The notes below the pieces were generated by a model. The model saw nothing but the letters and a program-made list of their open reading frames with translations. It ran no database searches and was not told the DNA's origin. A program made the position numbers and the translations under genes. This document shows positions 11,901-23,100 of a DNA stretch of 64,000 bases, in pieces (position 1 is the first letter of the stretch; each line of letters starts with the position of its first letter). This DNA is from Turritopsis dohrnii (lineage: Eukaryota > Cnidaria > Hydrozoa > Anthoathecata > Oceaniidae), in the NCBI GenBank assembly GCA_027922465.2, contig BQMF02000011.1:1550001-1614000 (forward strand). Direction: 5' to 3'.

Positions 11901-12921
11901 CCAATATCCAGTCAATCCTGCATTTATGATGTTTAAGAATTCTGGATGCGGGTGAATAATAATCTGAATAATAATCTGAAATCACCAGGAAAAGAAGCTT
12001 ACGTAATAAATTTCATTGAAAACCCAGGGCCCGTTTCAATAAACCTGCCCGCTGCACGAGAAATAAGCGTGTCCCGTTTTACCCGCAAGAAAATCAGTCA
12101 CGGAGGGTAATAACGGGACAATGTTCCGCTTGAATTATAATGATCACATATTGTGAAAGGGACACCTGTGCAAAGAGACACGTGCTATTATTTTAAACTC
12201 TCATGAGACTTCTCAACCTCGTACCCAGGGCCTTTTGCCTTTTCGATTTAAAAGGCAAAGGACACCGTCCCGAATTCACCCACCCTATGTCCCGTTTTAT
12301 CCTTTTTTGGAGGGTAAAAACGGGACAAAAAAAAGTACGATTTTTAAAAAAATTACTAGCTATCAAGCAAAACAACTTAGTGTTCCGTTAAGACAATGGC
12401 CTGTAATAGTAAAACAAAAGAAAATCATAGCGGAAAAAGCAGCGGTCGCGTTACAAACGAAATGTTCGTTGATTTTGTCCCGTTTTTACCCCACTTGACT
12501 ATAAACATATCACCTGAAATGGAATCCCACCATTTCATTGTTACATTGACACAATATTGATCATTATGTATATATCTACATTGTCAAAAATCTAATTTAA
12601 TGATACAAGCACAAATTCAATCACTTAGAGAGGAAAACATACACAGCACTACATCATGGAGTTTCAATTGTCATTACTACGCACTCTTATCCTTATTTAA
12701 ATTTTATGTCTGAACACTTAAAGATAATATCAGGCTACTAAATTCAAATCATCTATTATGAGTGGTATCTATCAATTCCTACATCAATGATAGAATATTC
12801 TCGTATCTAAAACAACCAAGAGTGTATGAATTTTATAAAAAAACTATACCTCACAAAAAAATTCATTGCCTCGTAATCCACAAAACCAAGAAATCCATGA
12901 AACCTCCTCAGAGCTGCTCAT
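8923..12921 (-). CDS. CSNK2B: Casein kinase 2 regulatory subunit beta
   Basis: Six minus-strand exons: 12850-12921 (ATG), 10210-10312, 10014-10129, 9725-9800, 9425-9614 and 8923-9043 (stop TAA). They total 678 nt, giving 225 aa with all phases closing. The protein begins MSSSEEVSW, the N-terminal autophosphorylation site of the family. It has the acidic loop (DLEPDDELED, about residues 55-64), the zinc-finger cysteine pairs CPRVYC and CPKC, and the conserved [16 protein letters not shown] segment. CK2beta is the dimeric scaffold that assembles the CK2 holoenzyme with two catalytic alpha subunits. The C-terminal tail after [10 protein letters not shown] is lineage-specific: Ala/Arg/Ser/Pro-rich and about 10 residues longer than in vertebrates (215 aa, from memory). 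Intron 1 (10313-12849) is large and transposon-filled. Confidence 0.97.
9214..9333 (+). mobile_element. MITE family A, copy 8
   Basis: Copy inside the last intron of CSNK2B (antisense to the gene). Left end CCCAGTGGACAAAATAG, right end AAATTTGCCCACCGG. Confidence 0.88.
10620..11080. repeat. Dispersed ATGCTTAT motif cluster in CSNK2B intron 1
   Basis: The word ATGCTTAT recurs near 10658, 10710, 11018, 11056 and 11069, often next to AAATATGC or CATAAGTATG. It looks like a decayed repeat with short subunits. No coding or terminal structure was found. Confidence 0.4.
11478..11560 (+). mobile_element. Fragment of the TACCGTAAATGACCGATTAAG family
   Basis: The text TACCGTAAAGACTCGATTAA followed by GCGCCCTGG matches the left end of the complete element at 52824-53291. 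The matching right end is not seen, so this is a solo fragment. Confidence 0.7.
11690..12506. mobile_element. Inverted-repeat element with AGTGGGGTAAAAACGGGACA ends
   Basis: The left end GTTTATAGTCAAGTGGGGTA runs into AAAACGGGAC; the right end is its complement (GTCCCGTTTT, then TACCCCACTTGACTATAAAC). The interior repeats the same motif: CCCGTTTTACCCGC and GAGGGTAATAACGGGACA near 12070-12121, and GTCCCGTTTTATCC with GAGGGTAAAAACGGGAC near 12291-12326. It therefore seems built from stacked copies of its own ends. A family B hairpin fragment is nested at about 12217. It lies in CSNK2B intron 1. The target duplication may be TA but is not certain. Confidence 0.85.
12217..12262. mobile_element. 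Hairpin MITE family B, copy 2 (nested, partial)
   Basis: CAACCTCGTACCCAGGGCCT followed by TTTGCCTTTTCGATTTAAAAGGCAAAGG. The left arm is complete; the right arm stops after the GGCAAAGG part. It is inserted within the element at 11690-12506. Confidence 0.75.
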
Positions 12922-13355
12922 ATTGATTATTTTATCTTCCTTTCAAATAAATATTTGAATGATTTCCTTATCAATGTTTAGAAGAAGAAATTGTTGTCAG
13001 GCTTATTATTGCCCTGACACCCACACCAATTTTTTTCCGGATTACGTGCCAGCGGAGATTATTATATCTGCCATAATTTTCTGGTCAGTAGTTTGTTGTG
13101 TTGTCGTGCATGTTTCCCTCATTTTTGTTCATACTGGATAAAATTTTGATATAGGTTATTGGTATATCGAGCCTATTTCAAACAAACAGGGGACATTTTT
13201 ATTTCCGTATGTTTCTTCACAGAATCTGAAACTTGAAATGATGATAAACAATAGCAAATGTTGTAACTGATTAGTTTCTTGACTACCTTAATAAGCACAC
13301 GTGACAAGTAGAATAGAGTGATAATCTTTATTTCACATTAGACTGTTAAAAAAAA

Positions 13356-13745
13356 TCATTTCGACAATGAACTATCATTAAAAATGATGTTTAAATAAAG
13401 TATCGAACGTTTCTTTGAGTCGCTCCTTGGAAGAAATAAACATTGACTCACGTGACTTTTCGGTCGTTTCTTCGATGATTTGGTAGTTTTCATCTGAAAG
13501 ATATCGTCGGATTTCGTTTCTAAGATCTTTAACTTTTTGCTTTTGGAGGTTGTTGAAGTATCAGTGTTGGATTTAGCATTTGATGTCGATAGGCTGTTTG
13601 GTAAGATCTTGTTTGTGTAGCATCTGCATAAGAAGATAAACCGATTCTTTGCCTCTGCCATATTCACTTTTGCTATCTTGAGTTGTTGTGTAGTTTTGTA
13701 GATACTAGTTCCATATCTAGCGATAATGTGTTGTTTCAGAGTCAT
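13356..13745 (-). CDS. Unrecognised small protein or exon, head to head with DNAI7
   Basis: A 129-codon minus-strand ORF with no intron apparent in its first 100 codons. The N-terminal 55 residues look folded and contain a pattern FLCRCYTNKILPNSL; then come a Ser/Thr/Asn linker and a Lys-rich segment (KSSKKRPKS). Near the 3' end, shifting by one base opens another frame reading SKERLKETFDTLFKHHF before a stop at 13378-13380, so the true tail may use that frame (indel or a missed intron). I do not recognise a family. The F-L-x-x-C...P-x-x-L pattern recalls a stretch found near reverse transcriptases of some retroelements, so a retroelement relic is an alternative. Its start lies 405 bp from the DNAI7 start codon. 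Confidence 0.45.
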   Translation of the reverse strand: MTLKQHIIARYGTSIYKTTQQLKIAKVNMAEAKNRFIFLCRCYTNKILPNSLSTSNAKSNTDTSTTSKSKKLKILETKSDDIFQMKTTKSSKKRPKSHVSQCLFLPRSDSKKRSILYLNIIFNDSSLSK

Positions 13746-14150
13746 CTTCGAAGAGTAATTTTGTAATTATAAATTCAGATACATCATTTTACGGAAATAG
13801 AATCTATTAATTTTAAATTTTCAGCAATATTTCGTCAGACTTCAAGTGAACTGGAAATTGACGTTTGCAATGGCAAGTCTTCCCTGACATTCAGATTTTT
13901 CCCACTTTCCTTTGACAATGTTGTTGTGGTGCTGATTTAAGAAACTAAATACAGAGTTCAAATTCGATTAAATCAGCAATGCAAACCATTCGAGAATGAT
14001 TTAAAGAAATACTATTATATTGCATTCTTGCATAAAACATTTTGTCATTTTTTTAATTAGAGACAATTCTTTTGGTATGCGGAATTTATACTTTGTTCTT
14101 CTTTTGTAGATAGATAATGTAATAATTCAAATTATATCCAATCCTTCAAC

Positions 14151-17100
14151 ATGGTGAGTGCATTCTGCTTTTGTATATCATACAGGGTTCGAATTAGCAC
14201 ATCGCAATTCGCAATTTGCGAGTCCAATTGAAATTTTAGCGAATCAAATGACTGGCAAATGTAGTAAAATTGCGAATCTGTATTAAACTTTAGTATAAAT
14301 AAACTTATCCTTTAAATATGTTTAAAGATTTCCATAATAAACAGTGTCTTATACAAACATAAAAGAAAATGTCCACATGTTTAAAAACAGGTGCGAACAT
14401 TTTACATACTTTTGTTTACAAAAATAATTTGGCGCGACGATCCTCACAGAGGAAAACCCTTTTATTGTTCTTTCGAACAATAATTATTCTATTTCTCTCC
14501 ACGTTCTTTAGATTTTACTTTATCATATAACAAAGGAATAGTTTTTCAGTGTAGTTTTTTTAAAAAAGAACAAGTCAGAATTTACTGCTTCATTGAAAAC
14601 CGTTAACAAATAGGAAACTGAATTAAATTGCACATTAGAAAAAGATCTGCACGGGAGTAAAGTAAAAACAAATAAGATGTTCAGAAGCTTCTTTTTGCTA
14701 CACGCTCCTTCCGTGTTTTCAAAAGCGAAAGAGGCCCTTGGAACAAACAGTTAACAGTTCATTTAGTTTCTCTCTTCAATGATAGATTTTACATGAAGTC
14801 GAATTCATTTCCAGTGCTTCTTTTTTGACATAATATTTAATTGGAAAAGATGAAAACTCGATGAAGTTATTGAATTATTGTCTCAAACCACAAACAAACA
14901 GTAACGATCGATAGCGGCAGAAAGTTGAATTGTCACAATTGAAGCCCAGGCATGGAAATTTGGCACGATCGTTATCGTTACCGTGTCGTTTACGCGATAT
15001 TCAAATGTCGGTAACAATCCCATAACCATATTTCCTTTTTCCTCAGATAATCACAAATTTTGTGTTTTTCAATGTTTAGCTCTCAAAATATTTGTGATTT
15101 AGCCATAACTCAAGTCTTCCCATTATGAGGAACGCGACCACACTAGCGCTCGCTACACAACGCTCTTAGAGCCTAGTTAAGATGCGCTTTTCACCTAACA
15201 AAAGAACATGAAAACATAAGTGGTACCAGCAGGACTTGTTTTCGTGTTATTCAATGAAATTAAAAAGCATCTTAGCTTTACAATCTTGTTTTATTTCGTT
15301 AACGTTACCGTCGTTACCGCTTCATTGCCAAAAATCTAAATCTGCTGAAACGATTTTAGGTTCTGTTAACGATAATTCGTTTCTCATGGCGCAACAAATT
15401 TCCATGCTTGAAGCCTGAAATCTCAATGCTCAACGTTGTTTCCTACAAAATAACTGAACAAAAATATTGTGAAGAGAGGCTGTAGATGCTGTTTTAGAGG
15501 GTCTAAAGTTCAAAATTTTCTTTGTCGCCCAACCATGGTGGGAGACAGGGTTTTTAGGCAAGTCACTGTTCAAACTTTTTTGCTTATCGACTTTTTGTTT
15601 CTAATTCGAACCCTGTCATATATGTTTAAAAAAGTTTGAGCTTGTATCCTTCAAGTTGGCTCATAAATTGACTTTCAGAAAGTTAGTATTAACCTTCTAT
15701 GTTTGATCTGACATTGTGTATGTGAATATGTGAGTTGAAAATATTCACGAAAATATCGACAAGAACACAACATATCAGCATGTTCATGAACTGTGGTATT
15801 TTCTTCAAAAATCAATTCTGAGAAAATGTTTAGTTGTTCTGCTATCTGCTATCTATTCTAGTCCAGCAATACAATTTTTTATTTTGACAATGCAATTGTT
15901 ATTAACATACAATGGTTTCATGTCATACTAGAAAACATGCAGTTCATTGCTAAGCCTACTCTCCAATCAATTCTAGGCTGGGAAAGATAATAAGAAGAAA
16001 AAATTAACAAAAGCTGAGAAGGATAAATTGAAAAAAGAGGAAGCCGAAAAGAAAGCACAAGAAGAAGGTTGTTAAAATTTGATAGCATTTATTTCTTTGC
16101 TTCTTTTAAAAAGTATTTTTATCAAGCACTTCCAATTATGTGCAATTGCAAGCTTTTTTATTTAAAGTGAGTTCCAAGTGCATCTATCAACAATGATCAA
16201 GATCTTGTTTGTTTTTTGATTTTTAGTTTTTAATTGTTTTGTTTTTTGTTTTTGTTTCTTATGCTTATGATAAGCCCTTCATTGCTATAAAGAATTGGCA
16301 TAATAGAATCTAAAATGTTTATGATTATTTTGAGAACAGATTTTCAATCAAATATTTTATGTGCATTAAACTTCGAAATAATAAAAAATTTTGGGTAAGG
16401 GATGCTAGTAAGACCTGGCTTTTTTCAAGAACATGAATTTTTATTGGAATATGAAAGTACTGTGAAAACAGCATTATTAATGAGAAAAATATTCATGTTC
16501 CTAGGAAGGGAATAGAGATTTCAATCTCAACAGCAACTCAGTATTCTGTTACATGAATTCTAAAAGTTCCGAGTACATCCTGCCTCAGTAACAGCCACCC
16601 TGCCTGATGCCTATTTATTCAGAACTCCTCTTTTTACTTGTTCTTCTTAAACCATTAAATTAAATTTCATTAAGTACCTTGAAGTATCTACAACTGTATT
16701 TCGTTAGTAGAAATAGACAATTGCTAATCACGATTATGACTTTCAATAACTACAATCTCTTCATAACCATGAAACAATTATTGTATTGGCTTAATTTGTG
16801 CATTTGTTCTTATAGAGGAAGCCCGTCTAAAAGCTGAGCAAGAGGGGAGAGAAAGAGAAGAACGAGAGAAGCAAGAAAGAGAACAGCGAAGATTATTGGA
16901 AGAACAGGTTTTTCCGAATTTTGATGCTAAATCTGAAATTATATAGTTGTTAATTTATCTTGTTATTCATGTTCAATTTTGGCTTTGAATAATAACGATA
17001 TTTTATTTGAAACATGGAAGTCAATGTAACAATAGTCCTTTTTACTGATTATAGGAACGTGTCCGACATCAAGCTGAAATAGATGAGCTAAATCAGCAAC

Positions 17101-20100
17101 TGGAAGATAACAGTCAGTTCCTCTTGAATGTTAGAAGAAACATACATGAAAAAAATAAGGTATCAAGGAATAACTTTTTTGAATTTTACTTTTTTGAATA
17201 TCCTATAATAGCTATTAACTGTTTTCATTCCTCTAGTGGAATCGCTTTATGTTATGTGATGGCCGCCCCAATCCTGCTTACAAGAAAGATATTAATACAT
17301 TTGTCAATTTAATGAAAGAGGATCATACCGAACTTGGTATAGAAAAAATTCTGAAAAATTGCGAGCTCATACTTGAGGTACATTCCATTGTGATTATATT
17401 ATAGGAAGATCTGCATAATATTTCTAAGACCATACAGCTACTGTACTTTGTTTGTGTAGTGTGTTGCTATGTTGTCTTGTCACAACTGTTGATGATAAAG
17501 ACAGTTTGATGCAGTTAAAACAATTTTTTCAAAGAATAACTCATCTCATTAGAAGCTTACACTACAGTAATAATGAGAGACTAGGAGGAAGACAAACAAC
17601 AATACTAATAACTATATGAGTTAAAAGTTTGATGTAAAGGTCAGGAAGAAGCATCTGCACTATGCTTCAATATCCTACATTGATGTCCAATTGTATTCCG
17701 TCAGTGTATCATGTCATGTTACAACATGACTTGTGGTAAATTTTTAAGAAATTTTTTTCTGAAAAGATTTACAAAGTAAATTTGATGTGGAGGCTATTTC
17801 TGTTGGTAGTTGTTAAGAAATGGTTAGAGAGAAGAATTATCAAGACAAGAATAAAGTCAATTTTGAAATTGCACACTAATGATCATTTATGATAATAAGT
17901 GACTGAAGAGGCTATCCTGGGTAAACATTCATATAAATAAACACATGCTGACGAGTACAAGAGTATAAGAACAATATTGAAGAAATCCTGAAAAATAATG
18001 TGACCTTTCAGTAAAATTAAGTTTATTTCAAATAAAAAATTGCTTTTTGTTACAATTATAGCTGATTGATGAATTATGGCAGCTTGTAAATGATGATATG
18101 GAAGAACCTGACGAAAATCTTGTTCAAGCATATAAAGAGGTGAGCATAAGAAATCTACTTGATAAAATTTGCTATCACATTTTGATTTGAAGTTAGGACA
18201 GCTATTACAGTACTAATAACAATTTTGGTTGGAAGCATTCTGCAGTTTCTTCCAACAAGCTGAAAATCATAGGTTTCTTGAGAAGTCTTGGCTACTGGCA
18301 TTTCTGCCATAGAAATCTGACATTTCCTCTTGATATGGGTGGGTGGCATTTTAACAAAATGTGTGTGCAAATAATTTCTCATTTTCTTTTGGTGACTATG
18401 AAGGAATGCATTTGTTACGAAATTGATATTGTTGGGTATGATATTACTCCAACTTATAATTTGTTCACAAAACAAGAGAGATTTCCTAAATTTTGCATCA
18501 GTTAAACCTGCAGTAATTAACCTGTAGGACCTTTACAAACCTCTCATGTAACCACTTCAAACTTTCCCTAATGTACTTTCTTCAGTCAAAATCAACCACC
18601 TGTATACAATAGTCACAAGTGTAACTGCTTAGTGTGTTTCAATGTAAAATAACAAAAAAAGTTACTTTATATTATTTTACATTATTTTCTAGACTATTGA
18701 TGACCTCCAGTGTCTTATCTTATCAAAAATTGATGAATCTGTTTTGAATATTTTGAAAAAACCTGATCAGACTATAGATCCTGATACATTTAATATTCAG
18801 CATGTGGAGGAAAGTAAAAACATAAAATTGTGTCTTTGGGGAAATGCTGCAAAGAATCCCAGGTTTATTTGTTTGTTTGTTTGTTTGTTTGTTTATTTCT
18901 GCCAGTCAGTTTTCTCAGTAATGTTTTTAAATCTTTCTTTGTTTCAGAGTAAAGCAGATTGTGTTCGGTAAAGAGTCATTTACGATGGAACTACCGAAAC
19001 AAATGGCTATGGCTGATATTGCAGTTAGAGCATTGTTTACGAAATTCGATTTCCTATCTCCTTTGTGCAGTACATATGAATTTAAACCACCACAAGTTAT
19101 TCTAACCACTTCATCTGAAGAAGATGCAAAGGTGATTGATCTTTCTTTTGTAAAAACCCTTGCATTTATTATGTTAAGAAGACCAGCTATGTCTTTGTGA
19201 TTTTGAAATTCAAGAAGGCTTATTAACATAATTTCACTGTAAACAAAAAATTTGAAAAGTTGCACTAGAATTTTTTTTATGTAATGAGTGCCAACATAAT
19301 GGAGATCTTTATTAAGAATGTACCAGTCTCTAGTCCACTAGTCATAAGTGTCATCATATTTTAAGCAGAAACTTTAGAATAAAACTCACCTGGTTAAAAT
19401 AATGATAGATAAGAGCAGATGAGATAACACAACAAGAAATTATTGCCTGGTGGAAGTTGTGGACTGATTGAGAGGCATGTGTTTGCATAAAGGCATTAAT
19501 TATCCAGCAAAGAATACCAATATTTATAAGCATCATGGAAAGTCATTTTAGGTGTTTTATAGTACCTATATTATTATGTGTTTTGTACAGCATACATCTG
19601 CTACTTCATGTCGCTTTGTAGATCCAAACAAATTTCTAAAACATTTTTGTCCATTTTTGGATATATTATGATACTCTCTGCATGATTACACAATATCGAG
19701 ATTTTCAACAATAACACAATGATTTTGGTATGTACCGTTAAATACGAGTATCTAAAGAGAAGTTCAATTTCAGAATTTCATCTGCAGTTACCAAACAAAA
19801 TCAGAATTCAAAATGATGTATATGATGTATAACAACTAAAATTTATACCTACAAAATGTCTGATCTTTTAGGTGTTTGAATTAACAAATTGTATACGATG
19901 CTTTTTTTGTTTAGGTAATGTTTACATACTCAATCTCTTTTAATCACATAATATATTTGTGTTCCTGTACATGGAGCTGATCAGTCAAAAAACATCAGTT
20001 TGTAGTATTCTGATTTTGTTTGGTAACTGCAGAAGAAATTCTGAATAGAACTTCTGTACATATGCCCATAACCACCTGTACATATCAAAATCATTGTGTA

Positions 20101-23100
20101 CACAAGTTTCAGGAATTATACAAAAAACAACTTTTAAGCTTGGTTTCTATTGTGAAATAAGGTGAAATAAGGTGAAATAATTTCTGAGAATAATTTCTTA
20201 TTTCATGTTATATCACAGTGGAAACATATTCAACTCTTTTTAATTCATGTTCACCAACATGTTATTTCATGAAATAATGTGAACTAGATATCAAAAATTT
20301 TTGATTTCAAGTTCACGTTATTTCATGAAATAAGAAAACATCAAAGGATAGTGATATGCATGTGAGTTGAAAAGGTCAGTGTGTGTGTGTCGTAAAAAAA
20401 GTTGATGTGGCAAGCATTTCTTTACGTGAAGAAGAAACTTTTGCAGAAAAAATAAAACCCTGTCTTATATGAGAAACAGTGCTATAAAGAGAAGGATGTA
20501 GTTAACAATGCGTGGGTCTGCAGTAATTTTAAATTCTCCAAGTAGATAGTATGTTAAGGTTTGTTCATGACTTTCAGCTAATTTTCTATCAACTGGGACA
20601 TGTAGGAAATCATCTTCAAACAATTTGCTCTTTTTGAATTTGCCAGAACACCACTGTCGTTGTTGGAACCGTCAAAAAGCGTGACACAGCAGTTTGCGTT
20701 GCAAACGGCTATCAGGAAAACACTAAGGAACTTTTTATAAGTTTAATAAAGTGTTCTGTTTAGTTTTCACTCTGTGTTTTCTATCAATGCATCCAATGGC
20801 ATACCTGAAGAAATATTCCCCGTCTTCATTTACGAAGCTCCTTGATAAGACAGTGATATTCACCAAGTTCCTCCCTTTTTTGGAATATATTTCTTATCAC
20901 AGTGAACTTTTTTCTGTTTTCTTCTTCGGTTTCTTCTTAGCAACAACATTAAGAAGACATCTTCTGGGATACTTTCCATATTATTAATGAGTTTCTTGAA
21001 ACAACATGAAATAATAGTGAGTGCAGTGGAAACCTATGCATAATTAATTTTCTGTCATGAAATAAGAAATTATTCTCAAAACTTATTTCACCTTATTTCA
21101 CCTTATTTCACAATGGAAACCAAGCTTTAAATAAAATGTTTAAACCAGAAGTTTTCTTTTAATCATTAGCTACTGCAAAAGTGCAACAGCTCGTTATAAT
21201 AAGGATTTTCCATTTTGGAGGCAGTTCCAATGAATGATTATTTCTAAGCAGGAATTTTATTATCATTGTTGTCATCAATGGAATTATAATGGCAGTGCTG
21301 CAATCGTGTTTATTCCATAAGCCTCTTGTTTGGTATTAGATTTCTGAGAAGGATGACGAAGAATTAAAAGATGAAAGTGTAAAAGAAGTTTCATCAAGAG
21401 CACCATCAACAAAAGTAAATATTTTGCTTCAAATTGTTTGTATACTATGAATTATTTGTTTGGATTGTCAAACGAATGATTCACCTTTAGACTATGCTTA
21501 GTGTTCAAGAGAGTGCAAGAAATAAAAGTCGAACAAGCATAACTAGCGTGGCTAGTAACAAAGGTGTGTACAGCAAATCCATCAAGAGTGAAAAGTTTTC
21601 TAAGTTTATTGAAGTTTATTTATCTCGTTAGAATACTAAAGTTCTCTTGATTTCTCTATAACAAACTAAACAGATTCTTAGGGATCTTACATGGGACTTA
21701 TGATCTTTGTTTATGACAGATGGAAAATTGGTGAATTTATGTTTTTCCAGATGCTCCAGAAGGTGGTGTCGATCAGCTTCCTCTTGTTGGAGAGGAACCA
21801 AACAATACAGACCTGTTGGAAACATTGAATGAGGATTTTTTGGAAGAAGGTGTTATCGATCTTCGAACATTTGCTCCATTGGGTCCTCTTGTGTTTGTTG
21901 AACTGTTAAAGCTCCCCCCACAAGCAAAAGAAATTAAAGGCTGGATTATGCAAGAAGGTAAATAAAAAAAAAGTTCAACATCTTTGTTAAATGGAGATTC
22001 TCGGAGCAATTCATTATAATGTGAACAATTGAAATCTTGGTGTTCATCTTACTTAGAATCCTTGATGGACCATCAGAATTTTAGATTTTTACCATGGGTC
22101 AACTTCTAGATCTTAATTGATTACCTTCAGTTTCATTTTAGAATCAATCTCTCTCTCCTGTTTTTCAAGCCACTTTTGATATTGTATCCCATTAATTTTG
22201 ATTTTGTTTTAGTTGCATCTGATGTCTTAGAAAGGATTCCATATGGTGCTGATGTTGATCATTTGAACTCATCTGTTGCCTTGCAACAATCGTCCATGTC
22301 AAGCATCAGTAACAGTACCAAGCAAACACCAATTGGATACAATCTGCCAATTGCATTTTCTATCCAGTATATACCTATTGATATTTTATTGATAATTTTT
22401 CTTTGTTTTATTTCGCCTTTTGTACAACCATCTACTTTAATATTGCTTACCTAGATTGAGCGAGCATGTGGTCATCTACGATTCTCCACAAATTGCTCGA
22501 TGGGATGAAACTACACAACACTGGAGGACAGACGGAATTAATGATTTTAGATATGAGAAAGGTTCAAACTAGTTTACTCTTCATTTTTCAGAATATTTCC
22601 GTTTTTCAATTTTGCACATTTAACGTTTTCTTCGCAGATGATGAAATGGTATTTTTCCGAACAGTGCATTTCGGACCATTTGCAATGATGCAGGTATAGT
22701 GAATTATGGTTTCTATCATGTATGTTAACAAACTGGAAAACTCACATTGTCGCCGCAATAAGGCACAATGTTTCAATTACTGCTATTCCAATCTGATTTA
22801 TGTCTTTGAAATATTACGCATGCGTGGTTTGTTCTTGTTTGTTCTTGTTATTTGTTAATGTGTAGGATATTTACTTCAATATGCCGTTCCAGTCTTGGCA
22901 GATTCGACCAACGGAACTAAATGAGTGTGTTTTCAACATCTGTGGTGCAGAAACTGAAGTGGACATCTTGATTAAGGTACTATAAAAATAAATGGTTATT
23001 CCTATTAACATTCGTTGCTTTATAGTTGAACAGTTCGTTGCAATTGACAGAAGGAAATGTTTGTTGGTTTTTTTTACAGGAAGGTAAATGTTGCGTGAAA

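Noticed and set aside
13450..13475. A 26-base GT-AG interval in the small ORF as an intron
   Set aside because: It is too short for spliceosomal removal in animals as known; a frameshift is simpler.
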